Both the position numbers and the translations under genes were made by a program. The notes beneath the pieces were generated by a model. It made no database searches. It was given only the letters and a program-made list of their open reading frames with translations, and was not told the DNA's origin. DNA of 64,000 nucleotides from Orychophragmus violaceus (lineage: Eukaryota; Streptophyta; Magnoliopsida; Brassicales; Brassicaceae): assembly GCA_030180135.1 (NCBI GenBank), contig CM058239.1, positions 59,589,823-59,653,822 of the forward strand, in the 5' to 3' direction. Position 1 is the first letter of the stretch. Each line of letters begins with the position of its first letter. Of this stretch, positions 36,821 through 48,191 are shown piece by piece.

Positions 36821-38196
36821 GTGCGGATACAAATCCAGAAACTTTTACAATTCAGATTGGAGGCTATGAGTTTGAGGTTGATGCTGTCACAACAACTGAT
36901 CGACCATGGTATGCAGATATAGCCAACTACCTGGCTGCAGAGACTGAACCAAATGATCTGGAAGGGTATGAAAAGAAGAGGTTCTTCAGAGAGCTTAGGC
37001 GATACTACTGGGATGAACCTTACCTCTATAAGCACTAATCAGATGGCCTTTACAGAAGATGTGTTGCTGAATCAGAGGTTCCAGATATCCTATTCCACTG
37101 CCATGGATCAGATTATGCAGGACATTTTGCTACTTTTAAGACTGTGTCTAAGGTTTTACAAGCAGGTTTCTGGTGGCCTACAATGTTTGCAGATACTCAC
37201 TCCTTCATTTCTCATTGTGATGCATGTCAAAGGAGAGGGAAAATCAGTAGGAAGCATGAGATGCCTCAGAATTTCATTCTTGAGGTTGAGGTTTTTGATT
37301 GCTGGGGCATAGACTTTATGGGTCCTTTTCCCTCATCTTATGGGAATAAATTTATCCTGGTTGCTGTGGATTATGTGTCTAAGTGGGTAGAAGCAATAGC
37401 TAGTCCAACCAATGATTCTTCAGTAGTCATTAAACTGTTTAAGTCCATCATATTCCCTAGATTTGGAGTACCTCGGATAGTGATTAGTGATGGAGGATCT
37501 CACTTTATTAATAAGATCTTCGAGAAGCTCCTGAGAAAGCATGGAGTTTATCACCGAGTTGCTACTCCTTATCACCCTCAGACTAGTGGACAAGTCGAGG
37601 TTTCTAACAGACAGATCAAGGAGATCTTAGAAAAGACAGTTGGAAAGACAAGAAAAGATTGGGCAGCTAAGCTTGATGATGCTTTATGGGCCTACAGGAC
37701 TGCATTTAAGACGCCATTAGGGACTACTCCATTTCATTTGATGTATGGAAAAGCATGTCATCTGCCAGTGGAACTTGAGCACAAAGCAGCGTGGGCTGTA
37801 AAGCAAATGAACTTTGATCTTAAATCAGCTACAGAAAAGAGGTTGATGCAGCTTAATGAGTTGGATGAGATTAGACATTTTGCCTATGAGAACTCAAAGC
37901 TGTACAAGGAGAGGACTAAGGCTTATCATGACAAGAAGATTGTTTCTAGACGGTTTGAGCCTAATGATCAGGTACTTTTGTATAATTCTCGTTTGCATTT
38001 GTTTCCAGGTAAGCTGAAATCAAGATGGTCCGGTCCCTACACGATCAAAGAAGTGCGTCCATATGGAGCTGTCGTTCTAGTCAGCAAGGAAGGTAATGAA
38101 TTCACTGTAAATGGACAGAGGGTAAAACATTATTGGGCTAAGGCCGAGATTCCAAGAGGTCAGATTCTGCCCCTGGATGATGCACCCTCTGCATGA

Positions 38197-39552
38197 AAAA
38201 TCTTGTTCGTCCGGTCAAGCTATTGACCTTAAACAAGCGCTGGGTGGGAGGCAACCCACCATTAGGTACTGGTGTTTTTCTACTTAATTTTTGGTGTTTT
38301 TGTTAGGATTTTACGTTTGTTTTTGTTTTTGGTGAGTTTATGATTGCAGGTCTCGGACAAATTCGCAGTGCGTCGATCGACGCACTTCTGTGTCGATCGT
38401 CACAACACGATCGGAATCGCATTGCAGCGATCGTTGCGGTCCTGAGCAACGATCGACCATACACGAAAATCGCCTAGCAACGGTCGATGCACTTAGTGCA
38501 ACGATCGATGCCTGAGCGACAGAGGTAAACCCGACAGAACTCAACAAAGCCTTAACAATTTTTATTTTCTTTTTACCGATCCTTCGCTTGACACTACTGG
38601 GGACAGTGTGTCTTAAGTGTGGGGGAGGTGCTACTGACGTTTATCTTTCTGTTTTCTTAAGATCAGTCCATTTTTCAAAATTTTTTGTTTTATTGAGTCA
38701 AAATTGTTTAAGTAAGAAACTATGAATTTTTGAGAAGATTTACAAGACTTGCAGGAACTTAAGTAACCATTGGGATGAAGTTGCAGGATCTATCTCTGAC
38801 TATTAGACAACTCAGACACAGATCAACCTACTGGGAACACCCACATCACTTCAGGTATCAGAGGATCCTTTTACTGACTTCAACCTTAATACTGACTTAG
38901 ATTTCTCACCTAAGGGCTTGGTATACTTTGTGTCGGATTCCCTTGTTAGTTCTAACACAGCCTGTCAACCTATCCTATTTAGTTCCCTTCTCCCCTTCTA
39001 TAAAATAAAAAAGATAATAAACTGAGGATGAGTTAGTAACTCCGAAGTGGTCACAGGAGTGGTAGAGACCCCTATTATCTCCTGTGCGATCCATGGAATG
39101 TGTCCAAAGTACACCCCATAACGGGAAGAACACTGATAAAAAAAAAAAATGATACCCAAAGTGGGAAAAATCAGTTGTTAAGGAAGGAAAAGAGAAGAAA
39201 GGGGCTAGAGAAAGATAGTATGGTGGTCTAGAGCTGATAAGGTAAGAATCCATGTGCCCTTTGATCGATACTCCTTAGGTGAGACCGCACTTAAATACTT
39301 GCAGAAGTCAGTAGGGAGAATTTGAATGCTTGAATGTGATTGTGGAGTTTACTTAGGACAGTAGCTAAGTGTGGGGGAAGTACATGTTGGTCTTGATATC
39401 CTGTGATTGATTCTTTCAGTGGTTTACTAAGGGGAATCTGAGTGTTGTAGCTTCTAGGATGAAATGAGTTTCTGAAGAGTTTTCAAACCTCTTCACCATG
39501 CTTTAGTTCTCTGTTTTGCTTGAGGGCAAGCAAAGGCTAAGTTTGGGGGAGT
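38197..39552 (+). other. E4 3' non-coding region
   Basis: No env-like or other long frame is seen. A palindrome cluster at 38368-38512 includes the perfect 18-bp GTGCGTCGATCGACGCAC (38368-38385). Purine-rich phrases gtgtgggggag recur (near 38618 and 39371) before the polypurine tract that ends at 39552. Confidence 0.75.
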
Positions 39553-39719
39553 TGATATATCATGGTTTTTACTAGTTTTAGACCATGATATAAGTGTGTT
39601 TTAGTGTCTTTTTGTGTTATTTTAGAGTCTTTTACAGGTATAATCAGGTTTGGAGCTGAATTGGAGATGTTGGAGTATTTTGGAGATTTTTGGAGTGTTT
39701 GGCCTAGAGATAGAGTTCA
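39553..39719 (+). repeat. 3' LTR of E4, first part
   Basis: Starts TGATATATCATGG after the purine tract and matches 30897-31063. It is cut by E5 after gttca. Confidence 0.92.
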
Positions 39720-40406
39720 TGTTGGGAATGTCCTGAAATCTACTGTACTATCTCTAGAAAGTATGATAAATGTCGAGATCAGACATAAGTCATAAATACT
39801 GGGTGATCATGATGGCTTGCTAGAGTCCGCTCTTGATCTATAAGTTTAGGACTTATTACCAGTATTGTATGATCCCAAAGGGTCACACACCATAGCTAAC
39901 GGGAAAGTTAAGATGGAATTAATACGGTAAGATGCTAAGGCATTTACTGTATTTGTACAGAGAGTTGGGCAGACAACAAATGGGCTTTTGTCTAATTTGT
40001 GTCTTGGGCCCAAAAGTCTAATGAGCCATTAGTTTAATTAATTAAACTTGGGCCCATTAGTGAGAGATAAAAGAGATGGCAAACCCTAGGGAAAATAACA
40101 CTTCCCTTTTGGCGATTTGGTGGAGGATGGCCGCGGCTGCATCTCATCTCTCCCTCCTCTCATCTCTCTCTCTTGTGATTCCACTCGGTCTAGCAGCCTA
40201 TCCGTGCTTGTAAGCGTGTGGATACCTAGGAGGAACAGGTATTCATCTGTTCTAATCTGATCTTGTCATTACCACCAATGATTCCGCTGCAAAGGTAAAG
40301 ATCAGGTTTGTTTTATGATTCGATTACAAGAACCTAGATTTGTTTAAGATTATGTGTTAGGTTGCAATTTGGGAATTGAACCATGGAAAAACATCATAAT
40401 CCTTCA
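39720..40406 (+). repeat. 5' LTR of E5
   Basis: 687 bp, TGTTGGGAATG to CATAATCCTTCA, same family as the E3 LTRs. Confidence 0.92.
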
Positions 40407-40407
40407 G

Positions 40408-40419
40408 TGGTATCAGAGC
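40408..40419 (+). promoter_or_regulatory. Primer binding site of E5 (initiator tRNA-Met)
   Basis: TGGTATCAGAGC one base after the 5' LTR. Confidence 0.9.
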
Positions 40420-42194
40420 CAGGTTCATTAGATTCTTGTAATTTGGATCATAATGATTGTTTAATGGTTTGTTGAATCAATTTAATGAATAAAAAAAAAA
40501 TTGATTGAAATCATCAATAACTAATCGCATATTATCATGGTCTCGGCCGTGTAATATGAACCCTAATCGATTATGCACAATGATCTTGGATCATTAAGTT
40601 TGCTTGAGTCGCAAGTTTTGGCTTGAATCGATTTGGCCCATGATCAGCTAGGGTTCTCGGTTTGATCTTGTGAATCAGCCGTGGGCCGGTGATCGTGATG
40701 CTCGAGAGCCGCAAGGATCATGTGCACAAGGTCTCGGCATGAATCGGTTTTGATTCATTGCAGCCGACGATCGCGTGCAAAGCTGGATCCGGCGATGATC
40801 ATTCGATCGGATCATCACATGCCGAGTGATGATGGGCCGAGAATCGCGTGTATCGATCGGTTAATGAATCATGGCTTAGGGCACTAATGATCTCAGATCA
40901 TTGGATCACGGCAATGTGATCGAGTGTAAGCCATGTGATCGATCGGTATGTGTGGCCGTGTGATCGTGGATCACGGATGGGCAAGGATCGATCGGCCATG
41001 GCTGGACGCAACGATCGTGGATCGATTGTGTTGTTCATGGGCCGTGGTCGATCGTTTGGCCCGTCAAACCATTACGTCCCGTGAATAGTCAATCGGTTAA
41101 ACCGAGCTTCGCGGTTCGTTGCCCAAACCACACCGATTAAACCGGTCCATTTAATTGGCGGTTAATCGTGTGTTTAAAGCCTTAAACCGCAAGTTAGGTC
41201 AAATTGGCTAAAACACTAGGTGTTTCTTCCCGGTTTTGGACTTAACTGAACCGATCCAATTTAATTGGTGGTTCAAGCGGTTAACCCAAATCGCGGTTTG
41301 CTGGAAATTATTTAATACAATTGGTGTTATTTAATTTCTGGTTAAACCGGATTGAAATTCAAAATTGAATTTAACCTAAACCGAAGGCTGGTCTAAGTTT
41401 GATTTGGTTGGACCAAATAATTTAGAGCTGGTCTGGTTTAGTAAATAACCGATGGTTTTGATAGTTAATTTGGTCTTGGACCAGAATTAATAAACCGAAT
41501 CGGTTATGTCAAATTATTGGGCCAACTGGAATTCTATGGTCTTGGGCCAAGAATTGGGCCTATAATTGGTGACCCAACCCGAAAATATTAATAAAATATT
41601 AAATTAGAAATTTCTATTTTTAGAATGTTTCTAAATTTAGAAAGTTTCTAAAACAAGTAAGTTTCCCAAAATAGTAATCTTCTATTTTTGGAAATAAAAC
41701 TTAAAATCCTCAAAAACAATATCAAGCTTGGATGTCTTTCCAATCTTGTCAGCTACTTAACGCTTATTCGATTACAGATATGGCTTACAGTGTGAGGTAT
41801 CTGTTTTCGCGTAAGTAAAGTAGTATATAGTCATTAATTTCATTGGGAGTCCCAGACTTTAGTGATTATTTGGCTGTAAGAGATTGGTTTCCTTGACTGG
41901 GCCATCGGGAGTCCCGGGCCTTGAGACATCTGGTGTATTGGGCCTTGGGCCCAATTCACAACCGAGAGTTATTGGTTATAACTAGCTGTGTGTATGCTTA
42001 CCAAGTAAAGCTATTTCTGGGTGACGGCCAGTGGCCCACTTTGGATTTAGCTGAACATGGGTCTCGGAATCATTGCATTCTTATGAGGTTAAACAAAGAA
42101 ATTTTGAATGCAATGCGAGTTTTCTTATAAGTTATTAAGATTACTCTTTTATGAACTAAATAACTTAAACTCTATTTATCTCTAAATTTCAGCT

Positions 42195-42902
42195 ATGACA
42201 AGCACAAACAATCAAAACACTTTCTCGATCCGGTCTGTCCTTGAGATGGACAAACTGAACGGATCAAATTTCTTGACTTGGTCGCGGAACCTGAGACTAG
42301 TTCTCAGGCATGAGAGAAAGGACTATGTCCTTGAGAAAACTCTCCCCGAGAGGATCGGGTCCAATGCCACTCATGCAGTATATGATGCTTGGAATAAGCA
42401 TTATAATGATGCGGTAGATGTGCGTGGTCTGATATTGGCTACCATGGAATCAGACTTGCAGAAGCAATATGAGAACATGGAGTCGCCAATAGAGATGATC
42501 AGCAGCCTGAAATTGAAATTTCAGGAGCAGGTAAGAGTGGAGAGATACCAATTGGTTAAATCTCTCACTAGCTGCAAGACTGAACTGCATGATATGCTCA
42601 AGACAGTTGAGCCAAACGTGAAGAGTACCCTGTACAATCTCATGAAGGAGAAGGGTAGGTTTACTAAACCTAATGCTGACAAGGGTGAAGACAAAGTTGT
42701 CCAGATTTTGAATCATGGCAAGCGTGTGTCTTCTGAGCCCGAGTCAGATACCTCTTACGTTGGTAAGTGCTGCTACTGTAAAGAGACTGGGCATTGGAAA
42801 AGAGATTGCATTAAATTCATGGAAGATTATGAGGAGTTGAAGTTGATGTATGAAACTACTTCCTCAGGTATTCATGTTATTACTTCAAGTTATACCTTAT
42901 AG
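42195..42902 (+). CDS. gag: Copia Gag with internal in-frame deletion (E5)
   Basis: A 235-codon frame with the same start and the same end as E1 Gag. It lacks 61 codons: after SLTSCK it passes directly to TELHDML, so the segment with the conserved SPHVSKMMGYVDNL and ILQSLPSSYDKF motifs is missing. The CCHC knuckle (CCYCKETGHWKRDC) is kept. The reading frame is preserved across the deletion, but the capsid-forming part is probably not functional. It ends at TAG just before VLDTSC. Confidence 0.8.
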   Translation: MTSTNNQNTFSIRSVLEMDKLNGSNFLTWSRNLRLVLRHERKDYVLEKTLPERIGSNATHAVYDAWNKHYNDAVDVRGLILATMESDLQKQYENMESPIEMISSLKLKFQEQVRVERYQLVKSLTSCKTELHDMLKTVEPNVKSTLYNLMKEKGRFTKPNADKGEDKVVQILNHGKRVSSEPESDTSYVGKCCYCKETGHWKRDCIKFMEDYEELKLMYETTSSGIHVITSSYTL

Positions 42903-45400
42903 GTATTGGATACTAGTTGCGGCACTGATATTTGTTATAATATGCAGAGCCTGAGCAACAGTAGAACGTTGAAGGAAGGGCAAGTGGAACTGCGTGTCTG
43001 GAAGGAGCTTGGGATGCTGCCTCAGCCGTAGGGTTTTCACTTGTAGATGCCCTTGAGGCTTGGTTTTGTATTAAGTAATTGCTACAATGTACCTGCTTTA
43101 AGCAGAGTTGTTTTTCATTTTCTTGTAAAGAATTTGAATGTTTTTTCATTTTGATAAAGACAAGTTTTGTTCTTTTGATCTTAATGAAATGTTAATTGTA
43201 GCACCCTATTCAAGGAATGGGTTTTATGTCTTAAACCAAAGAGTGCCTAAATGTAACATAAATACTGAATTTGTTTAAATCTGATGAATTAAACTTGATT
43301 TTTCTTGGCATAAATGTTTTGGTCAAATAGAGTAAATCGGATTCAGAAACCCCATAGTTATGGACTTTTGGGCTCATTTGAATGGATATCTTATGAGACT
43401 TGAATTCTGCTTACTGGACCAAAAGACAAAGGGCCCATCTTAGCCGAGCTAGAGAAAGGCCCAAAGGCTTATTGGAGATTGAACATACTCATGTATGTGG
43501 TCCGATGAGCAGTAATGCCAGAGAAAATTTCCTGTACTTCATTGTCTCTACTGATTACTTCAGTGAGTATGACTGTGTTCATTTGATGAGACACAAGTCA
43601 AAATTCTTTGACATGGTCGAAAGAGTTCCAGAATGAGGTATAGAATCAAAGTGACAGAAGTATTGAGACTCTGGATTAGATCAAGAGTGAGAATACTTAA
43701 GTCATTGATAGTGTGATCATCTGAATGAGTGTGAAGTCGTTTCACAGCTCATTTCTCCTGAAAACCTTGAGGTGTTTTTGTGAGAAAGAATCAGATCTTA
43801 TTAGAAATGATTAAATGAGTCACACGAATCTTCCATGATATTCTTTAAGAATAACGCTCTAGAAATATCTAAGTTTACGCTGAAATAGTTCCACCAATAT
43901 CAGTTGAAAGACACCACATAAATGTGAAATGGAATCGATCCAAATTCGTTTTCACTGAGTATTTGTAGTTGTGCTACTTCGCTGGTTGTCCTAGGGAAAC
44001 CAAGGCTTGTTACCTTTTACGTCCATTCTGTTTTCTAAGAAGGGAAGTTACTTTCCAGGAAGAACAGTGGGAGTAAAAGTATAACTCGAAGAAATTCGAG
44101 AAATACAGGATGCTGCTCAACCTGTTGAGGGAGAGCAACAGATGGATTTACAGATTTCTGTAGAATCTACACCTGTAAAGCCTGAAGTTCGCAGATCTGA
44201 ATGAATCAGTTACTAATCCGAGAGTGATTTCTCGTCATTAGTTGAACCTGATGATCATTGAAAGCGACGAACCTGCGAAATTCAAAGAAGCGAAAGTAAG
44301 CCAGGACTCCGAAAAATTACACTATGTGTAAGTTAGCTTCATTGATCCATTCATGGATGGAAGCAAACACATCGGAGTTGGAATCGTCGTTCTGTTGAAA
44401 TAGTCAAAGTTTTGACTTGGACAGGAACGAAGTGGAACTGTGCGTATACTAATAGATAAGTGGGAGCGATGTTGCATTTCTCATAGTGTATGTCGATGAC
44501 ATACTGATTCTCGGAAATAACGTCCCAATGCTGCAGTCGGTAAAGGACTGGCTTGGGAGTTGGTTTTATGATTGACATGGGTAAAGCCACGTATGTTCTT
44601 GGATTTTGGATCTAAAGATAGAGATCCAAAAGAGCTGGTAGGACAAAGTCAGGATTCTTAAATTGACAAAGTCCTACACGTTTTCAGCATTCCAAGAAGG
44701 GTTTTATGCCAATGTCACATGGCAATACGTTAAGCAAGAAGCAGTGTCCTACGATATCTGCTGAGTTGAATGCATGGATAGGATTCCATATGCGTCGGCA
44801 ATTGGATCTATCATGTATGCCATGACACGTACTTGTTTTGATGTTGCTTTAATGTTAAGCAAGACAAGTAAAGACCAGTCAAATCCAGCAAAGAATCACT
44901 GGATTGCCGTAAAGAATATCCTAAAGTATTTGAGAAATACTAAGGATAAATTCTTGATTTACGGAGAAAGTGAGGTGCTACAAGTCGATAGAGTCTGAAA
45001 GGCAAGTTTCCAATAGACAAAGATAATTCCTGGTCACAGTCCGGCTATATCTTGTGTCTGTCTGGCGGTGCAAGGCACTGTTGCTGACTCCATGACTTAA
45101 GCTGAACATTTCGCAGCTTGGAAAGAAGAGTTCATCACTGAGCTTGATGTGATTCCCAGCGTAGATGAGACTAGCTGCACATCAGAGGTCCAAACACCTT
45201 GAGGGTAGGTATAACCTATTCCGTGAGATAAAAGACAGAGGTGTTAAGTAGATAAGCAAGTTTCATCGAATGAGAACGTTGCTAATCTATTAACGAAGCC
45301 ACTCCTTAGGCCTAAGCACGAGTCGCGGACTGTAGCTGTAGGATGAGTGAAATTAAGATATAGTCTTGATTTCAGTGGGAGTTTGTAAAGGGCTTTACTT
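42903..45400 (+). pseudogene. Decayed copia pol remnant (E5)
   Basis: Shares islands and breaks with E1 and E3: an integrase piece at 43400-43636 and an RT/RNase H piece at 44774-44998 with ASAIGSIMYAM and WIAVKNILKYLRNTKDKF. No usable enzyme frame remains. Confidence 0.8.
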
Positions 45401-45799
45401 AGTTGTTTTGAAAAGTTCATGTAAACATAATATTTTATGTTCATGAAATCTATGATTTCTGGATTATTTTAACTGTGATATAAATAATCGTTCCAAAATG
45501 ATTCATGTCATTATATATGGGCCGTCGAAGTACATGAGTAGAATTGATCCTGAAACCCCATATTTAACGAAATGACATAAATCATAGTGTCCATAGTCGA
45601 AGGTTGTTGAAATTGGAACACCAACAACCGCTTGAGACTAGATTGTGTTGAGACTTATGACCAAGTTTCGAGGGGTCATAGATGCGCGGCATCAAAGTCG
45701 ACACATAGGTATATGTAGGGGAGCATATGACCGGACATGGCCCGCTGATGAGAACTCTGCAAGATATTAATATCTGTGTCATAAGAGATTCTCATATAC

Positions 45800-45987
45800 G
45801 ACTATAGAGTATAGTCCTTAGACCTGAGTTCGCATGCATGTGGCTGCACATGAAGTGATGCGCTTTGATCATTGTCTAACGCTGTTTCGTAACTGGGAGC
45901 TATAAGGACCTTGGTTGGGTGTATTATGAATTGTGTAGTTCATAGTGATGGAACAAGATGGGATTTGTCCCTGCCGTTTAACGGAGG
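45800..45987 (+). promoter_or_regulatory. Conserved two-hairpin 3' module (E5)
   Basis: Hairpin A at 45800-45816, hairpin B at 45971-45987 (CTGCCGT-TTA-ACGGAGG), 154 nt apart, 213 nt before the 3' LTR. Confidence 0.5.
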
Positions 45988-46200
45988 TAATATCTCTAGG
46001 CCAATCGGAGACTTGATAGCTGGTAAGAGAGTGGCCACTCCCAAACGGACTTGCCCAAGTCGTTTGCATTGTCAGTATCAAATCTGGTCCGATGAACATG
46101 GTCTGGCTATATAAGGATGACACGCATCTTGCCTTATGCCAGATCGAGATATTGAGACAAAAGGACTAGGGAATGTAGGATTCCAGTACAAGTGGGAGAT

Positions 46201-46861
46201 TGTTGGGAATGTCCTGAAATCTACTGTACTATCTCTAGAAAGTATGATAAATGTCGAGATCAGACATAAGTCATAAATACTGGGTGATCATGATGGCTTG
46301 CTAGAGTCCGCTCTTGATCTATAAGTTTAGGACTTATTACCAGTATTGTATGATCCCAAAGGGTCACACACCATAGCTAACGGGAAAGTTAAGATGGAAT
46401 TAATACGGTAAGATGCTAAGGCATTTACTGTATTTGTACAGAGAGTTGGGCAGACAACAAATGGGCTTTTGTCTAATTTGTGTCTTGGGCCCAAAAGTCT
46501 AATGAGCCATTAGTTTAATTAATTAAACTTGGGCCCATTAGTGAGAGATAAAAGAGATGGCAAACCCTAGGGAAAATAACACTTCCCTTTTGGCGATTTG
46601 GTGGAGGATGGCCGCGGCTGCATCTCATCTCTCCCTCTTCTCGTCTCTCTCTCTATCCGTGCTTGTAAGCGTGTGGATACCTAGGAGGAACAGGTATTCA
46701 TCTGTTCTAATCTGATCTTGTCATTACCACCAATCATTCCGCTGCAAAGGTAAAGATCAGGTTTGTTTTATGATTCGATTACAAGAACCTAGATCTGTTT
46801 AAGATTATGTGTTAGGTTGCAATTTGGGAATTGAACCATGGAAAAACATCATAATCCTTCA
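46201..46861 (+). repeat. 3' LTR of E5
   Basis: 661 bp. It matches 39720-40406 except for 26 bp lost in the ctctctctc tract region (near 46653). Confidence 0.92.
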
Positions 46862-46866
46862 GTTCA

Positions 46867-47777
46867 CTGTCCGAAACAGAGTACTGCGTCGATCGTTGCA
46901 CAATAGCGACGATCGTTGCACCAGCGAGATGGGCCCAAAACTCGGCGGTTTATGAAGAGTCAAGATATTGCACTCTGATCCAGAAGTTCCTGATCTGAAC
47001 CTTTACTTCATCTGTATTTGGAGAAGATTTCGAACCCCTTTAATTCTTTATCTTTTATGCAATTTATTCTTCATATGATTATGTTTTCATTATCTATGTC
47101 TGAGTAGATTCCTAGTTAGGTTTAGGGTTCTCACATAGGATTTCATGACTTGCTAGACTTGTTTAATTCAGTTAAGGATTCATAACTATATCTGTTCTTC
47201 AATCTAATTGTGCTTAAAGCTAGTTCTAACCTGATCAATTAGAATCTAGATCTTAGGTTGCTAAATACGACACGGAAGTGTGGTTTAGGAATCTGAACTG
47301 TTTAGGTTGAGCAATTAAACTTCTCGCAAACGAAAGTTTGGTTTAGGTTAATTGTGAACATATCAAACTTGGAATTAATGCTAGTTTAATCTGTTAGTTC
47401 TCGCAAACGAAAGTTTGGTTTGCTGCACTTAGACTTAGAGAATTATCGCAAAGGAATTTGGTTAGTTCTATATCCGTGTTTTGAGTTCTAGAACTGTGCT
47501 TAATTAGATCCTTGCTGAATGAACTGTCTGCTTGTCTGATTTCCTGAGAACGCCCTAGACTTAGCGCTTTTAATAACTTATTTTCACAACCAACAATCTC
47601 TGCTTTCTGTTTACTTTCTCGCATTGCTTTTATTTACATCACATTGCTTTCTTCCTAGTTTAATTCCTTGTTCCTTAGCTATCGAAACCAGAGTCTCTGT
47701 GGATTCGATACCCTATATACTACAATCACTGAACTGTGCACTTGCAGTATAATAGGATTAAAACTACAACCCTATCA
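46867..47777 (+). repeat. 3' LTR of E4, second part
   Basis: Continues the E4 LTR after E5 and ends ACCCTATCA, followed by the target repeat gcttt. It includes the palindrome pair near 46886-46925. Confidence 0.92.
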
Positions 47778-48048
47778 GCTTTCAGTGAACTATTGAAGCT
47801 ATCGAGAGAGTACCAAATGCTGACGGTGACGAAGGTTACCGACTTTCGGTGGACGCGGAGCCAACGAGTTCAGTCGAAGAGCGTAACGAGTCTAAGGTTA
47901 CAGAAGCGTTCGCCAACTTTGATAGGTATAGCATTGAGAGCAAATAGAGCAGAGAGCTTACCCTTTCTTTCTATGAGAGTCGCGAGCTTGTTGTAGTCGG
48001 TCCTAAAGAACCTTGCTGCTTACTTGCTATATTCCCGCGTTCTTGCAT

Positions 48049-48069
48049 GGCTCGCGCGCAACCCCGCCC
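48049..48069 (+). repeat. Uninterrupted 21-bp copy of the ccmFN2 insertion site
   Basis: These 21 bp equal the ccmFN2 sequence spanning the E2 insertion point (14231-14241 joined to 21491-21500). It is a short dispersed repeat of the mitochondrial-type DNA and shows the site without the element. Confidence 0.75.
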
Positions 48070-48119
48070 TTCTTCTCCCTTCCCCCTCCCCCCTTACTGT
48101 CCAAAACTCAGAGGCTGTA

Positions 48120-48191
48120 TGGAGTATAGCCAAGTGGTAAGGCACCGGTTTTTGGTACCGGCATGCAAAGGTTCGAATCCTCTTACTCCAG
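48120..48191 (+). tRNA. trnQ: tRNA-Gln(UUG), mitochondrial type, T-stem mismatch
   Basis: A 72-nt cloverleaf: acceptor TGGAGTA/TACTCCA, D-arm with CCAAGTGGTAAGG, anticodon stem ACCGG/CCGGC-type around TTTTGGT (anticodon TTG), and T-arm AAAGG-TTCGAAT-CCTCT. The T-stem has one A-C mismatch. It is the native plant mitochondrial trnQ. Expression in this setting is doubtful. Confidence 0.9.

Larger units (their letters stand above)
33552..38196 (+). pseudogene. pol: Gypsy Pol, one frame with three stops (E4)
   Basis: A single frame runs to TGA at 38194-38196 and is broken only by TAA (35626-35628), TAG (36196-36198) and TAA (37036-37038). Domains in order are a protease with LCDLGSSVNLMP (near 34460), RT with YRKLNAATRKDHFPLP and FMDDFSVYG (near 35826), RNase H with DASDYDVGAV and TDHSALKYLM, an integrase zinc finger ending CDACQRRG, and the integrase core with IDFMGPFPS, ISDGGSHF and HPQTSGQVEVSNRQ. 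The third stop falls in the finger. Linkers between the domains carry translated palindromes (33981-34093, 35013-35050, 36735-36820). Not functional as it stands. Confidence 0.9.
39720..46861 (+). mobile_element. E5: pol-decayed Ty1/copia element nested in E4 LTR
   Basis: A 7.1-kb element flanked by gttca (39715-39719 and 46862-46866). LTRs are 39720-40406 (687 bp) and 46201-46861 (661 bp; a 26-bp stretch is missing). PBS TGGTATCAGAGC lies at 40408-40419 and the purine tract ends at 46200. Gag (42195-42902) has an internal deletion, and pol (42903 to about 45400) is the same remnant as in E1 and E3. It is younger than E4 because it lies within that element's LTR. Confidence 0.95.
30897..47777 (+). 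mobile_element. E4: Athila-like Ty3/gypsy element, interrupted by E5
   Basis: A gypsy element flanked by the 5-bp repeat gcttt (30892-30896 and 47778-47782). The 5' LTR (30897-32102) is followed by a tRNA-Asp-type PBS. Gag and a full pro-RT-RNase H-integrase frame follow to 38196, then about 1.35 kb without an env-like frame, a polypurine tract (gtttgggggag, ending at 39552) and a 3' LTR split by E5 (39553-39719 and 46867-47777). Without E5 the element is about 9.7 kb. The order RNase H before integrase is that of Ty3/gypsy. The protease motif DLGSS and PBS fit Athila/Tat-like lineages; the exact lineage is inference. Confidence 0.9.

Noticed and set aside
38197..39552. env-like gene of an Athila element
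   Set aside because: No long frame is present on the element strand between pol and the 3' LTR.
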